From an uncultured Erythrobacter sp. (GTDB lineage: Bacteria > Pseudomonadota > Alphaproteobacteria > Sphingomonadales > Sphingomonadaceae), in assembly GCA_947503275.1 (NCBI GenBank), contig CANNCZ010000001.1:1550001-1614000 (forward strand): a stretch of 64,000 nucleotides of DNA, given 5' to 3'. The first letter of the stretch is position 1; every line of letters begins with the position of its first letter. The notes beneath the pieces are model-generated. The model searched no databases and was not told where the DNA came from. It saw nothing but the letters and a program-made list of their open reading frames with translations. Both the position numbers and the translations under genes were made by a program. Below are positions 1 through 7,534 of the stretch, piece by piece.

Positions 1-836
1 AGCGTAAAGCCCATCGCCGCCGCCGCCCAGCCGGAATAGCTGTTCAGCATAGAGACGACGACCGGCATATCTGCGCCGCCGATTGGGATGATCAGCAGGA
101 AGCCGATAATAAAGGCGAGCACGGTGATCGTAAAGAAGACCCAAGGCTCCTGAGCACCAAATGCAAAATAGCCTACTAGTCCGAGGATAACAGCCAATGT
201 TCCGAGGTTTATTGCATGGCGGAATGGCAACAGGATTGGTGAGCCGCTCATTCGCCCAGACAACTTCAGGAAGGCAATGACAGAACCGGAGAAGGTAATT
301 GCGCCAATGGCGACCCCTAGTCCAAGCTCAATCGAGCTCACGGGGTTGATTATGCCGAAAACCTGCTCAAAGCCCCCGGGGCAATCGGTGAAACATCGGT
401 TTGGCTCGACACTCATTGCAAGGCCGAAAGACTGCGGGTCAAGATACGCAGCTGCCCCGACGACAACCGCAGCTAAGCCCACCAGCGAGTGGAAACCCGC
501 CACCAGTTCAGGCATCGCGGTCATTGCGATCTTGCGCGCCACCGTGACACCTATGATCCCGCCAAGGAGCATTGCAATGCCAATCTCTGGCAAAGAGGCA
601 ATGCTATGCGTCACCAAGGTGGTGACGACTGCGATCAGCATGCCGAGCATGCCATAACGGTTGCCCGCGCGGCTCGTCGCTGGCGACGATAGACCACGCA
701 ATGCAAGAATGAAGAATACGCCCGCGGCAAGATAAGCAAGCATCGCCCAGGCGGAGGTACCGCCGTGTGCGGCAGCTTCGACTGCAGGTTGCACCGCAGG
801 ATTCATCATCGGAGGACAAGGAGGAAGATCACACAT
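1..836 (-). CDS. pntB: NAD(P) transhydrogenase subunit beta, 3' part outside window
   Basis: Membrane and NADP(H)-binding subunit of the proton-translocating transhydrogenase, which drives NADPH formation from NADH with the proton gradient. The first 278 codons are present and the gene runs off the left edge; the missing part would hold the NADP-binding domain. Hydrophobic helices fill the visible part, with the family-typical stretch GLGVAIGAITFSGSVIAFLK and then KLSGRMSGSPI. I chose the ATG at 836 because AAGGAG lies 7 bases upstream, one base after the pntA2 stop; two ATGs at 804-809 have only a pyrimidine-rich leader. It is last in the operon after pntA1 and pntA2. Family call is firm. 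Confidence 0.93.
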   Translation of the reverse strand, partial: MCDLPPCPPMMNPAVQPAVEAAAHGGTSAWAMLAYLAAGVFFILALRGLSSPATSRAGNRYGMLGMLIAVVTTLVTHSIASLPEIGIAMLLGGIIGVTVARKIAMTAMPELVAGFHSLVGLAAVVVGAAAYLDPQSFGLAMSVEPNRCFTDCPGGFEQVFGIINPVSSIELGLGVAIGAITFSGSVIAFLKLSGRMSGSPILLPFRHAINLGTLAVILGLVGYFAFGAQEPWVFFTITVLAFIIGFLLIIPIGGADMPVVVSMLNSYSGWAAAAMGFT

Positions 837-837
837 C

Positions 838-1119
838 CTACTTCTCCTTCTTCTTGTACATGGCGAGCATTCGCTCCGTCACGGCAAAGCCGCCGAAGAT
901 GTTAATGCTAGCCAGCACCACACCGAACAGGCCAAGCCATTTGGCAACAGGGCTGCTTGCCTCGGCCGCGGCGATCAATGCGCCCACGATAATCACCGAG
1001 GAAATCGCGTTCGTCACCGCCATCAACGGCGTATGCAGCGCCGGTGTTACCGACCACACCACATAATAGCCGACGAAGCACGCCAGCACGAAGATCGATA
1101 GAATGCTGATAAAATCCAT
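838..1119 (-). CDS. pntA2: NAD(P) transhydrogenase subunit alpha part 2
   Basis: A 93-residue membrane protein that supplies the transmembrane part of the alpha subunit. Three hydrophobic segments (about residues 3-22, 35-55 and 60-80) and the family stretch TPLMAVTNAISSVIIVGAL are visible. In alphaproteobacteria alpha is commonly split into a soluble NAD-binding chain (here pntA1, 2364-3485) and this short membrane chain. The start overlaps the end of the PH-domain gene by one base, and pntB starts right after its stop, so translation is likely coupled. It is separated from pntA1 by three genes, which is unusual. Identification is firm from sequence and from its position next to pntB. Confidence 0.93.
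   Translation of the reverse strand: MDFISILSIFVLACFVGYYVVWSVTPALHTPLMAVTNAISSVIIVGALIAAAEASSPVAKWLGLFGVVLASINIFGGFAVTERMLAMYKKKEK
844..849 (-). promoter_or_regulatory. ribosome binding site of pntB
   Basis: AAGGAG on the minus strand lies inside the last codons of pntA2, 7 bases before the ATG at 836. It decides the pntB start in favour of the longer form and suggests translational coupling with pntA2. Confidence 0.7.
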
Positions 1120-1478
1120 TATCGGGTCAACTTTTCTGCCATGAGTGTTTGCAGTCCGGTGACATCGCTGTCCCGGCCAATCTTGAACTCGATCATGCCC
1201 ATGCCTGACACGAAAAATTTGATTTCTCCGTCCAGATCAAACGTCCCCGCGCTTTCAATCGAGTAGGCGTTGATTGAGCGATAGGGGACGGTCTTGTATT
1301 CCTTCTTGGAACCCGTGATCCCCTGCACATCGACATGGATCACGCGCCAATCGGTGAACACGATCCAATCACGCACGGTCTTAAAGGCGACCAGCACATT
1401 TTCATCTCCGATCAGGCAATGGCCGTGATCCTTGATAAAGCCGTCTGCGCTAGCGGTGGTTGCGTTCAAAAGTCCCAT
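1119..1478 (-). CDS. bacterial PH-domain protein (bPH_1 type)
   Basis: A 119-residue cytosolic protein covered by one bacterial pleckstrin-homology-like domain (PF08000 type). Typical pieces are the early GDENVLVAFKTVRDWIVFTD stretch, then DWRVIHVDVQGITGSKK and the YKTVPYRSINAYSIES core. There is no signal peptide or membrane helix. Such domains form small oligomeric beta barrels of unknown ligand. It sits third of three genes inserted between pntA1 and pntA2, two bases after the 142-residue protein's stop and overlapping pntA2 by one base, so it is co-transcribed with the transhydrogenase. Any link to that enzyme is only suggested by position. Confidence 0.82.
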   Translation of the reverse strand: MGLLNATTASADGFIKDHGHCLIGDENVLVAFKTVRDWIVFTDWRVIHVDVQGITGSKKEYKTVPYRSINAYSIESAGTFDLDGEIKFFVSGMGMIEFKIGRDSDVTGLQTLMAEKLTR

Positions 1479-1480
1479 GA

Positions 1481-1909
1481 TCAGTTTTCCCTGTTCTCAG
1501 TCACAGCATCGTTCGCAGCGGCGGCCACGATAGCGTCCATCCGGTCCATCGCATCGTTCACAACCGAAGCGTTGATCTCATCCATCTGTGCGGTTTCTGG
1601 TGCATCGGGATCAGGACATGCGATGTCGACGAGCGACATTTGATATTCAAGATCACCCTCCGCAATCGCAAGGTCGATGCGGTGCTGATCCTTTTGGAGC
1701 CCCGCTTTGAAAGCCTCATAGCGGGCAAGTGGTGCCTCCATTGCCGCCGAACGGTGGCACGGAAAGAATAGAAGCGAGACTACGACCGATGCCTCTGACC
1801 GCAAATGCGCGCCAGCCTTTGCATCTTCCATTGTATAAGCTTCAGCCTCCAGAGGCGCTGTTGCTATGCAAACCGCCGCAAAGCCTGTGATGAGGAACTG
1901 GTTTCTCAT
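1481..1909 (-). CDS. secreted hypothetical protein in pnt operon (142 aa)
   Basis: I do not recognise this family. The N-terminus has a clear export signal (MRNQFLITGF, hydrophobic to about residue 20, with an Ala-rich cleavage site near EAEA). The mature part is mostly charged helix with two cysteines about 45 residues apart (the first in FFPCHR, the second in DIACPDPD) that could form a disulfide. The start ATGA overlaps the stop of the preceding 153-residue gene. Length, signal, Cys spacing and a helical Ala-rich C-terminus resemble the preceding gene, so the two may be diverged paralogues; this is a judgement by eye. Lies inside the transhydrogenase operon. Confidence 0.68.
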   Translation of the reverse strand: MRNQFLITGFAAVCIATAPLEAEAYTMEDAKAGAHLRSEASVVVSLLFFPCHRSAAMEAPLARYEAFKAGLQKDQHRIDLAIAEGDLEYQMSLVDIACPDPDAPETAQMDEINASVVNDAMDRMDAIVAAAANDAVTENREN

Positions 1910-2367
1910 TCAGCCCCCTCATGGATCATCAGCAATGCAGCGTTGGCAGCAGCCGTAATCTCTTCAATCGCAAGCCTCCGTTGGGCCAGCGACGCGTCGA
2001 CCTGTTCATCAGTCATGGTGGCGATCCTGCACCGCACAACCGCCCGGCGACCGGCAAGAGCGTATATCTCATCGTGATAGGTGATGTTCGCGTCCAGAAT
2101 GAGTTGCCCGTCCTGAAATGAAGCGATCAAATTTTCGATTTCATTCAGGCTTTGCGCATAATCCTGCGCGCGGTTTTCTGGCGCTCGCTGCGGGCAAACT
2201 TGATGGAAGCTGGGGAAGTGCTTACGAATGCTCGTTCGAAATTCGCGTCTTTCCTCATCAGCATTTTGGAGGCTTTCGAGCACAAGATATTCAGGCTGCG
2301 GCGAGGCGCAACTTGGTCCAGCAACAAAAGCAACCGACGCCGCAAAAGGGACCAAAAACCGCTTCAC
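1906..2367 (-). CDS. secreted hypothetical protein in pnt operon (153 aa)
   Basis: No recognised family. The protein begins MKRFLVPFAASVAFVAG followed by PSCAS, a standard signal peptide; the residues before that Cys do not match a lipobox well. The mature region has two further cysteines (QVCPQ and VRCRI) about 58 residues apart and long amphipathic helices. It overlaps pntA1 by four bases (ATGA) and the next gene by four bases, so it is almost certainly translated from the pnt transcript. The arrangement of Cys and helices is similar to the 142-residue neighbour. Function unknown; a periplasmic role connected to the energy-coupling membrane is possible but not shown. Confidence 0.68.
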   Translation of the reverse strand: MKRFLVPFAASVAFVAGPSCASPQPEYLVLESLQNADEERREFRTSIRKHFPSFHQVCPQRAPENRAQDYAQSLNEIENLIASFQDGQLILDANITYHDEIYALAGRRAVVRCRIATMTDEQVDASLAQRRLAIEEITAAANAALLMIHEGAE

Positions 2368-3485
2368 CCCTGCAGCCGCTCATTCACAACGGCGCAGTCT
2401 TTGGTCAAGCGGATTGCATCGCCAATCTCTTCGTCAAGCTCGGGCTTGCCTGCCTCTTTGTCCCAAAATGCGGAGAGGAAGTTGAAGTGATTGCGCGCAA
2501 ACAATGCCGACGCATCGGCGGGTAAATGCGCTGGTGTGTTCGAGTAACCCACGATCTTCACGCCATGCTTGACGACAATCTCATCAGGCTTTGACCCTTC
2601 CACATTACCGCCTTGAGCGACCGCGAGATCAAAGATCACACTGCCCGGTTTCATCGTCGCAATCTGCGCATCGGTGATCAGCACAGGCGCCGCCCGTCCA
2701 GGGATCAGAGCTGTCGTGATCACGATGTCTTGCTTGGCGATATGTTCGCTGACCAGCTTGGCTTGAGCAGCCTTATACTCGTCGCTCATCTCGGTTGCGT
2801 AACCGCCAGAGCCTTCGCCCTCAATGCCCGCAACGTCCTGCACAAAAATCGCTTTTGCGCCAAGGCTTTCGATCTGTTCTTTGGTGGCGGATCGTACATC
2901 AGTCGCTGAGACCTGCGCACCCAAGCGACGCGCTGTTGCAATCGCTTGAAGTCCCGCAACCCCCACACCCATAATAAAGGCGCGCGCGGCCTGAACTGTG
3001 CCAGCCGCTGTCATCATCATCGGGAATGCGCGGCCATATGTGTCCGCTGCTGCCAAGACCGCTTTGTATCCGGCAAGGTTCGATTGGCTGGAGAGCACAT
3101 CCATCGATTGCGCGCGGGTGATCCGCGGCATGAATTCCATGCTCAGCGCCTCAAACCCAGCTTTCGCATAGGCAGCCACTAGATCGCCATTTTGAAACGG
3201 ATCAAACAAAGCCGCGACCATCGCGCCCGGCTTTGCGCCTTTCAAGACCTTGGGATCGGGTGCCTGAATGCCCAGCACAATGTCCGCATCCTTGATCGCT
3301 TTCGCCAACGGCGCGGTGGTCGCGCCTGCATCGGTAAAGGCGGGATCGGGGATAGAGGCATTATCGCCCGCACCCGCTTCGACAGCGACCTCATTACCAA
3401 GGGCAATGAATTTCTTCACCGTTTCCGGCGTGGCTGCGACACGGGTTTCACCCGAGGCGCGCTCTTTGAGCACAGCGATCTTCAC
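2364..3485 (-). CDS. pntA1: NAD(P) transhydrogenase subunit alpha part 1
   Basis: Soluble NAD(H)-binding chain of transhydrogenase, 373 residues, related to alanine dehydrogenase. It opens with KIAVLKERASGETRVAATPE, the AlaDH/PNT N-terminal signature, and has the Rossmann-like GVGVAGLQAIATARRLGA segment. I use the GTG at 3485, which gives the conserved VKIAVLKER start; a longer frame to 3527 would add 14 unconserved residues and run into the end of the upstream small gene. Its 17-base distance from that gene indicates an operon. The stop overlaps the 153-residue secreted protein by four bases, so translation passes straight into the inserted genes. Confidence 0.94.
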   Translation of the reverse strand: MKIAVLKERASGETRVAATPETVKKFIALGNEVAVEAGAGDNASIPDPAFTDAGATTAPLAKAIKDADIVLGIQAPDPKVLKGAKPGAMVAALFDPFQNGDLVAAYAKAGFEALSMEFMPRITRAQSMDVLSSQSNLAGYKAVLAAADTYGRAFPMMMTAAGTVQAARAFIMGVGVAGLQAIATARRLGAQVSATDVRSATKEQIESLGAKAIFVQDVAGIEGEGSGGYATEMSDEYKAAQAKLVSEHIAKQDIVITTALIPGRAAPVLITDAQIATMKPGSVIFDLAVAQGGNVEGSKPDEIVVKHGVKIVGYSNTPAHLPADASALFARNHFNFLSAFWDKEAGKPELDEEIGDAIRLTKDCAVVNERLQG

Positions 3486-3501
3486 TTGGATGAGAGCCCT
3501 T

Positions 3502-3624
3502 TTATGGCGCGATGAGCATGACAACAATGAGCGTGATGATGCAAATCACCGGGACTGCCCATTTGAGCGCTCCCATGAAACTGCCATAGGTGCCGCGCGC
3601 TTTGTCGATGTCGTGGACTGTCAC
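3502..3624 (-). CDS. aa3-type cytochrome c oxidase subunit IV-like small membrane protein
   Basis: A 40-residue protein starting at GTG 3624 with GGGGAG 8 bases upstream. Its sequence begins MTVHDIDKARGTYGSFMG, followed by LKWAVPVICIITLIVVMLIA, a single membrane helix. The short polar head, G-x-F/M-K-W turn and one C-terminal helix match the COX4_pro_2 family (PF07835), whose members are subunit IV of aa3 oxidases but also occur before pntA in many alphaproteobacteria. It is the first gene of the operon, 17 bases before pntA1. Whether it associates with an oxidase or the transhydrogenase cannot be told here. Call rests on size, topology and place. Confidence 0.82.
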   Translation of the reverse strand: MTVHDIDKARGTYGSFMGALKWAVPVICIITLIVVMLIAP

Positions 3625-3904
3625 AATATGTCTCCCCGTTAAGGTCATTAACACTGAATGCGGCAAAAGGTTGCCGAAAAATAGCCAAATGTTCCCGTAT
3701 CGAAGCGATGCGCAGACCTCAAGCCACCATTATGAACAGGCCTGTTTGAGCTGATTAAAAAGCACCGCTCGCACGCACCAATCGCGGACAGCGCAAAATT
3801 CTCTGCAATAGCCTTAATTCGGTCTTTACCCCTGCCGTTTACAGCGGAGCCTCGTTTCACCCTGGGACGTTTGCCGGGGTTGTGGAGGAATCAAGGTAGA
3901 ACCG

Positions 3905-5374
3905 ATGGCTCAAGCGGAAACGCTCTCTGATTCCAATATGGCTGATTCCGATATGGACGCGCCCGTGGAAACGCGCGTTGTCATGCTGATTGATGACGAG
4001 CCGGCGCAAAGCCGCTTGATCACCGCAATCGCTGCACGCGAAGGCTGGCGCACCGTTGTCGCCAGCGACGCCGAAACCGCGATTGCAATGTTGGGCACAC
4101 GCGAAGGGATGCAGCTGTCTGCAATCCTGCTCGACCAATGGGTGCCGGGCGATGATGCCTGCACGTTGATTGCCGAGCTGAAAGAGCGCCGCCCTGCACT
4201 GCCGATCCTGATGCTGACCACCAGCGCATCCCCGCTTTTGGCGGTCGAGGCTATGCGCGCAGGTGCCAGCGATTACCTAGTTAAACCGGTCTCACCCGAT
4301 CGTTTGATGGAGGCTTTGCGCGCTGTCACAACCCGCGAAGCGCCGCGCGATGAACTCGCCCCGCTGACTGAAAAAATGTCAGCGACCCTCGATTTTGACG
4401 CGATGATCGGCACTGCGCCGACTTTCCGCACCGCCTTGGCTCAGGCCGCAAAGGCTGCACGCGGTCACGGTCATGCTTTGATTGAGGGTGAAAGCGGCAC
4501 TGGCAAAGAGATGCTGATGCGCGCCATGCACGCCGCATCACCGCGTTCAAAAGACCCGCTGCGCATCATCAACATCGCCAGCGTCCCGCCCAATTCTATC
4601 GAGTCCGTCCTCTTCGGGCACGAACCCAACGCCTTTCCCGGCGCATTCGACCGTCAGATCGGCGCTCTTCAGCATTGCGATGGCGGCACTTTGGTGTTGG
4701 ACGAAGTCGACCGCTTGAACACCACCGTGCAACAACGCCTACGCGAAGCCATCGAGACCGGCATCGTCCGTCCCGTCGGTGCAAGCCACGGCTTCCGCGT
4801 CGATGTGCGGCTACTCTCCGCCAGCAATATGAGCCTCTCACAATTGGTCGCAGGCGGCCTTTTCGCAACCGAGCTGGCGCAATTGCTCGGAGCGACGCGC
4901 ATCACATTGCCGCCTTTGCGAGATCGCACAGGCGACATCCCCGCTCTCACCCGCCATTTCCTTGGCCGTATAGGCGAACAACCGGGTCTGACGCATCTAT
5001 CCGTGTCGGACACTGCGCTGGCGCTGCTTTCTGCATTCGATTGGCCGGGTAATGTCCGCCAATTGCAATCCGTCCTTTTCCGGGCAGCGGTCTATTGTGA
5101 TGGCGGCACGCTTACCGCAGACAGTTTTCCGCAATTGTCCGAAATGCTCGGCGAACTCGAAGCAGGCGGCGCGAGCGCGCATGACGGGGTTGGCATCATG
5201 CTTTACACCGAAGACGGCAATCTGCGCCCACTCGAAGAAATTGAGGCCGACGTCATCCGCCTTGCCATTGGCCATTATCGCGGACGCATGACCGAAGTTG
5301 CACGGCGATTGGGCATTGGCCGGTCGACCCTGTATCGCAAGCTCTCCGACCTTGGAATTGACAACGCTGCCTAA
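3905..5374 (+). CDS. NtrC-family response regulator with degenerate GAFTGA motif
   Basis: 489 residues in the order receiver (about 24-140), AAA+ (165-390) and Fis-type helix-turn-helix (445-487). The receiver has Asp30-Asp31, the phospho-acceptor candidate Asp77 in LLDQWVPG and Lys127. The AAA+ domain keeps Walker A (GESGTGKE, 195-202) and Walker B (LVLDE). The loop that contacts sigma-54, normally GAFTGA, reads NAFPGA at 242-247, so the essential Thr is Pro. Known NtrC proteins lacking this loop work with sigma-70, so this one may not activate sigma-54. No histidine kinase gene is adjacent. The ATG at 3905 was chosen as it keeps the short acidic leader; no strong competing start. Confidence 0.9.
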   Translation: MAQAETLSDSNMADSDMDAPVETRVVMLIDDEPAQSRLITAIAAREGWRTVVASDAETAIAMLGTREGMQLSAILLDQWVPGDDACTLIAELKERRPALPILMLTTSASPLLAVEAMRAGASDYLVKPVSPDRLMEALRAVTTREAPRDELAPLTEKMSATLDFDAMIGTAPTFRTALAQAAKAARGHGHALIEGESGTGKEMLMRAMHAASPRSKDPLRIINIASVPPNSIESVLFGHEPNAFPGAFDRQIGALQHCDGGTLVLDEVDRLNTTVQQRLREAIETGIVRPVGASHGFRVDVRLLSASNMSLSQLVAGGLFATELAQLLGATRITLPPLRDRTGDIPALTRHFLGRIGEQPGLTHLSVSDTALALLSAFDWPGNVRQLQSVLFRAAVYCDGGTLTADSFPQLSEMLGELEAGGASAHDGVGIMLYTEDGNLRPLEEIEADVIRLAIGHYRGRMTEVARRLGIGRSTLYRKLSDLGIDNAA

Positions 5375-5505
5375 TGCGAGCAGTCTGAATACTCACTCAG
5401 GAGCAAGTTTGATGAACAAGAGCAACCGTTAGTCGGAACAACGCTTTGCTGGCACAGCGCGATTGCTGCGGCCAATGTTCATACTTGAATTCCTGAGGTC
5501 CCTTT

Positions 5506-6285
5506 ATGTCTAGATTGAATGGCGCGATCTGCGTCGTAACCGGCGGCGCGCGTGGTATTGGCGAGGCTGTGTGCAAAGCCTTTGTTGCCGAAGGCGCGAC
5601 GGTCATCCTTACAGATATTGATGCCGCCGCAGGCAAAGCCGCAGCTGACCGTTTGGGTTGCCAATTCATCGCTCTTGATGTGCGCGAAGAAAGCGATTGG
5701 GAGGCGCTTGCCACCCAAGTTCCCAAAGCCGATGTCGTCGTCAACAATGCTGGTGTCACCGGGTTTGAAGAGGCGATGCGCCCGCATGACCCCGAACACG
5801 CGTCGTTAGAAGATTGGCGCGCGGTGCATGCAGTCAACAACGACGGCACGTTCCTTGGCTGCCGCTATGCGCTTCGAGCCATGCGAGCGGCGGGAACGGG
5901 GTCGATCATCAACATGTCGTCGCGCTCTGGCCTCGTCGGCATACCCGGCGCGGCTGCCTATGCAGCTTCCAAAGCTGCCATCCGCAATCACTCCAAATCG
6001 GTCGCGCTTTATGCGGCGCAGCAAGGATGGAGCGTTCGTTGCAATTCCGTGCATCCCGCCGCCGTGCTGACCGCAATCTGGGAGTCAATGCTGGGCGATG
6101 GCCCTGACCGGGAGGCGAATATGGCTGCGTTGGTCGCGGACACGCCGCTCAAACGCTTTGGCACGCCAGAGGAGATTGCAGCCATCTGCGTCTTCCTCGC
6201 CAGCGAGGACAGCGCCTATATGACCGGCAGCGAGCTTACCGTGGATGGCGGCTTGCTGGCGGGTTCGGCTGCCTCACCGGGATAG
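5506..6285 (+). CDS. SDR-family NAD(P)-dependent oxidoreductase
   Basis: A 259-residue classical short-chain dehydrogenase/reductase. Visible are the cofactor motif TGGARGIG (12-19), NNAG (80-83), a catalytic Ser near 138-139, Tyr152 and Lys156 in YAASK, and the C-terminal MTGSELTVDGG. After the first strand the acidic LTDID suggests NAD preference. Length is typical. The start has GAGG 10 bases upstream. Substrate cannot be predicted: the family includes 3-alpha/beta steroid, cyclohexanol and acyl-carrier dehydrogenases. It stands alone between the NtrC-like regulator and the convergent phosphatase, whose stop is seven bases downstream. Confidence 0.92.
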   Translation: MSRLNGAICVVTGGARGIGEAVCKAFVAEGATVILTDIDAAAGKAAADRLGCQFIALDVREESDWEALATQVPKADVVVNNAGVTGFEEAMRPHDPEHASLEDWRAVHAVNNDGTFLGCRYALRAMRAAGTGSIINMSSRSGLVGIPGAAAYAASKAAIRNHSKSVALYAAQQGWSVRCNSVHPAAVLTAIWESMLGDGPDREANMAALVADTPLKRFGTPEEIAAICVFLASEDSAYMTGSELTVDGGLLAGSAASPG

Positions 6286-6291
6286 AGGCAA

Positions 6292-7479
6292 TTACCAGCT
6301 CACGGTTCGGGTAACGCGCTCTTCGCCTTCAACTGCACCGCGCAGGCTAATAGTGAAGTTGCGCGTTGCCCAATCGATCTCAACCAAACCAAAGTTCTCC
6401 TCGGAGATGAAGTCGGTGACGCGCTTGGCGTCCGGCTCACGCGCGGTGTTCCGTTCGGTGCTGGAGAACGAGTAGTTGAGCGAGGAACTGGTCAGCTCCC
6501 ACACGCGCTCACCCTTCGTCTCCGGCGTCGCATCTGAATAGATGCCGCCTGCGTGACGATCACCGGACAGCATTACCATCCCGCTCTCTTCGCGATTGGC
6601 GAGCATCTCATAAAGCCGCGCGCGCTCCGCCGGTAGCTGTTCCCAGCTTTCGTAATCATGCGCATCGGTGATGATCTGGATTGATGAGACGATGATCCGC
6701 AAATCCGCCGGTTTCGCCAGTTCCTGTTGCAACCACTCCCACTGAGCATCGCCGAGCATCGTTTTGCTTGCATCGTCGCTGGGCACATAGGGGCCGAGCG
6801 GTGGGCGGTTCATTGTGTATTCCATCCGGTCAAAGTCAGACCGGAAGTAGCGGGTATCGAGCATGATCACCTGAGTGCGCTGACCTTCGATGCCGAAGGT
6901 GCGGCTTTCATAGATGCCGGGACGCGAGCGGACCTCATCCGACGCGCTCCAGAACGTCTCATAGATCGTCTCTGTCCAGCGGCGCGGAGCGAAGTTTGCG
7001 CCGCCATCGTTGAAGCCGAAATCGTGGTCGTCCCATGTCACCATCATCGGCACTTGAGCACGAAACTCGCCCAGCTCAGGTGTCGTTGCCTGCACTCGGT
7101 ACGCCTCGCGCAGTGAGGTCAGCGCCATGTCGCCTGACCAGCCATTATCGCCGTAATTGTTGTCGCCGATAAACAGGAACAAGTCCGGGTTTGTCTTTGC
7201 GATGACGCCCCAATAATCCTGCGGCCGCAGCTGGTGATTGCAGCTACCAAAGGCGAGCCGAGTGATGACGCTTTCTGGCGCAAGCGAAGCATTGGCGGGT
7301 GCAACCGGCAGCCCAACGCTGTTCTCCAACTTGGCATAATATGGCGCAAGCAGCTCTTCTGGTGTCAGGCTGACCCCGTGATCCGCAGGCGAAGTTTCCA
7401 TGTGCGCATCGGCCATCAAAGGTGCGGTCGCCAAAGCAGCGGCGGCGGTGCCAAGTGTGAGCAGTGAGAGGGTGCGCAT
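6292..7479 (-). CDS. PhoD-like alkaline phosphatase/phosphodiesterase
   Basis: Exported metallophosphatase, 395 residues. I start it at ATG 7479, which has AGGAG 10 bases upstream and gives a signal peptide (MRTLSLLTLGTAAAALATAP); a longer frame overlaps folP. Metal-site motifs are SCNHQ (79-83), GDNNYGDN (105-112), WDDHDFG (149-155) and GDRHAGG (306-312), the order seen in the PhoD/calcineurin-like family. Such enzymes cleave phosphomonoesters or diesters in the periplasm or outside the cell and often serve phosphate scavenging. No Pho box was recognised upstream. The gene ends close to the SDR gene and follows folP on the same strand. Confidence 0.9.
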   Translation of the reverse strand: MRTLSLLTLGTAAAALATAPLMADAHMETSPADHGVSLTPEELLAPYYAKLENSVGLPVAPANASLAPESVITRLAFGSCNHQLRPQDYWGVIAKTNPDLFLFIGDNNYGDNGWSGDMALTSLREAYRVQATTPELGEFRAQVPMMVTWDDHDFGFNDGGANFAPRRWTETIYETFWSASDEVRSRPGIYESRTFGIEGQRTQVIMLDTRYFRSDFDRMEYTMNRPPLGPYVPSDDASKTMLGDAQWEWLQQELAKPADLRIIVSSIQIITDAHDYESWEQLPAERARLYEMLANREESGMVMLSGDRHAGGIYSDATPETKGERVWELTSSSLNYSFSSTERNTAREPDAKRVTDFISEENFGLVEIDWATRNFTISLRGAVEGEERVTRTVSW

Positions 7480-7534
7480 TGGGGATGGTCTCCTGAAGTG
7501 GTTAGCCGCTATGTGCCGCGCCTTAGTGACGGTA

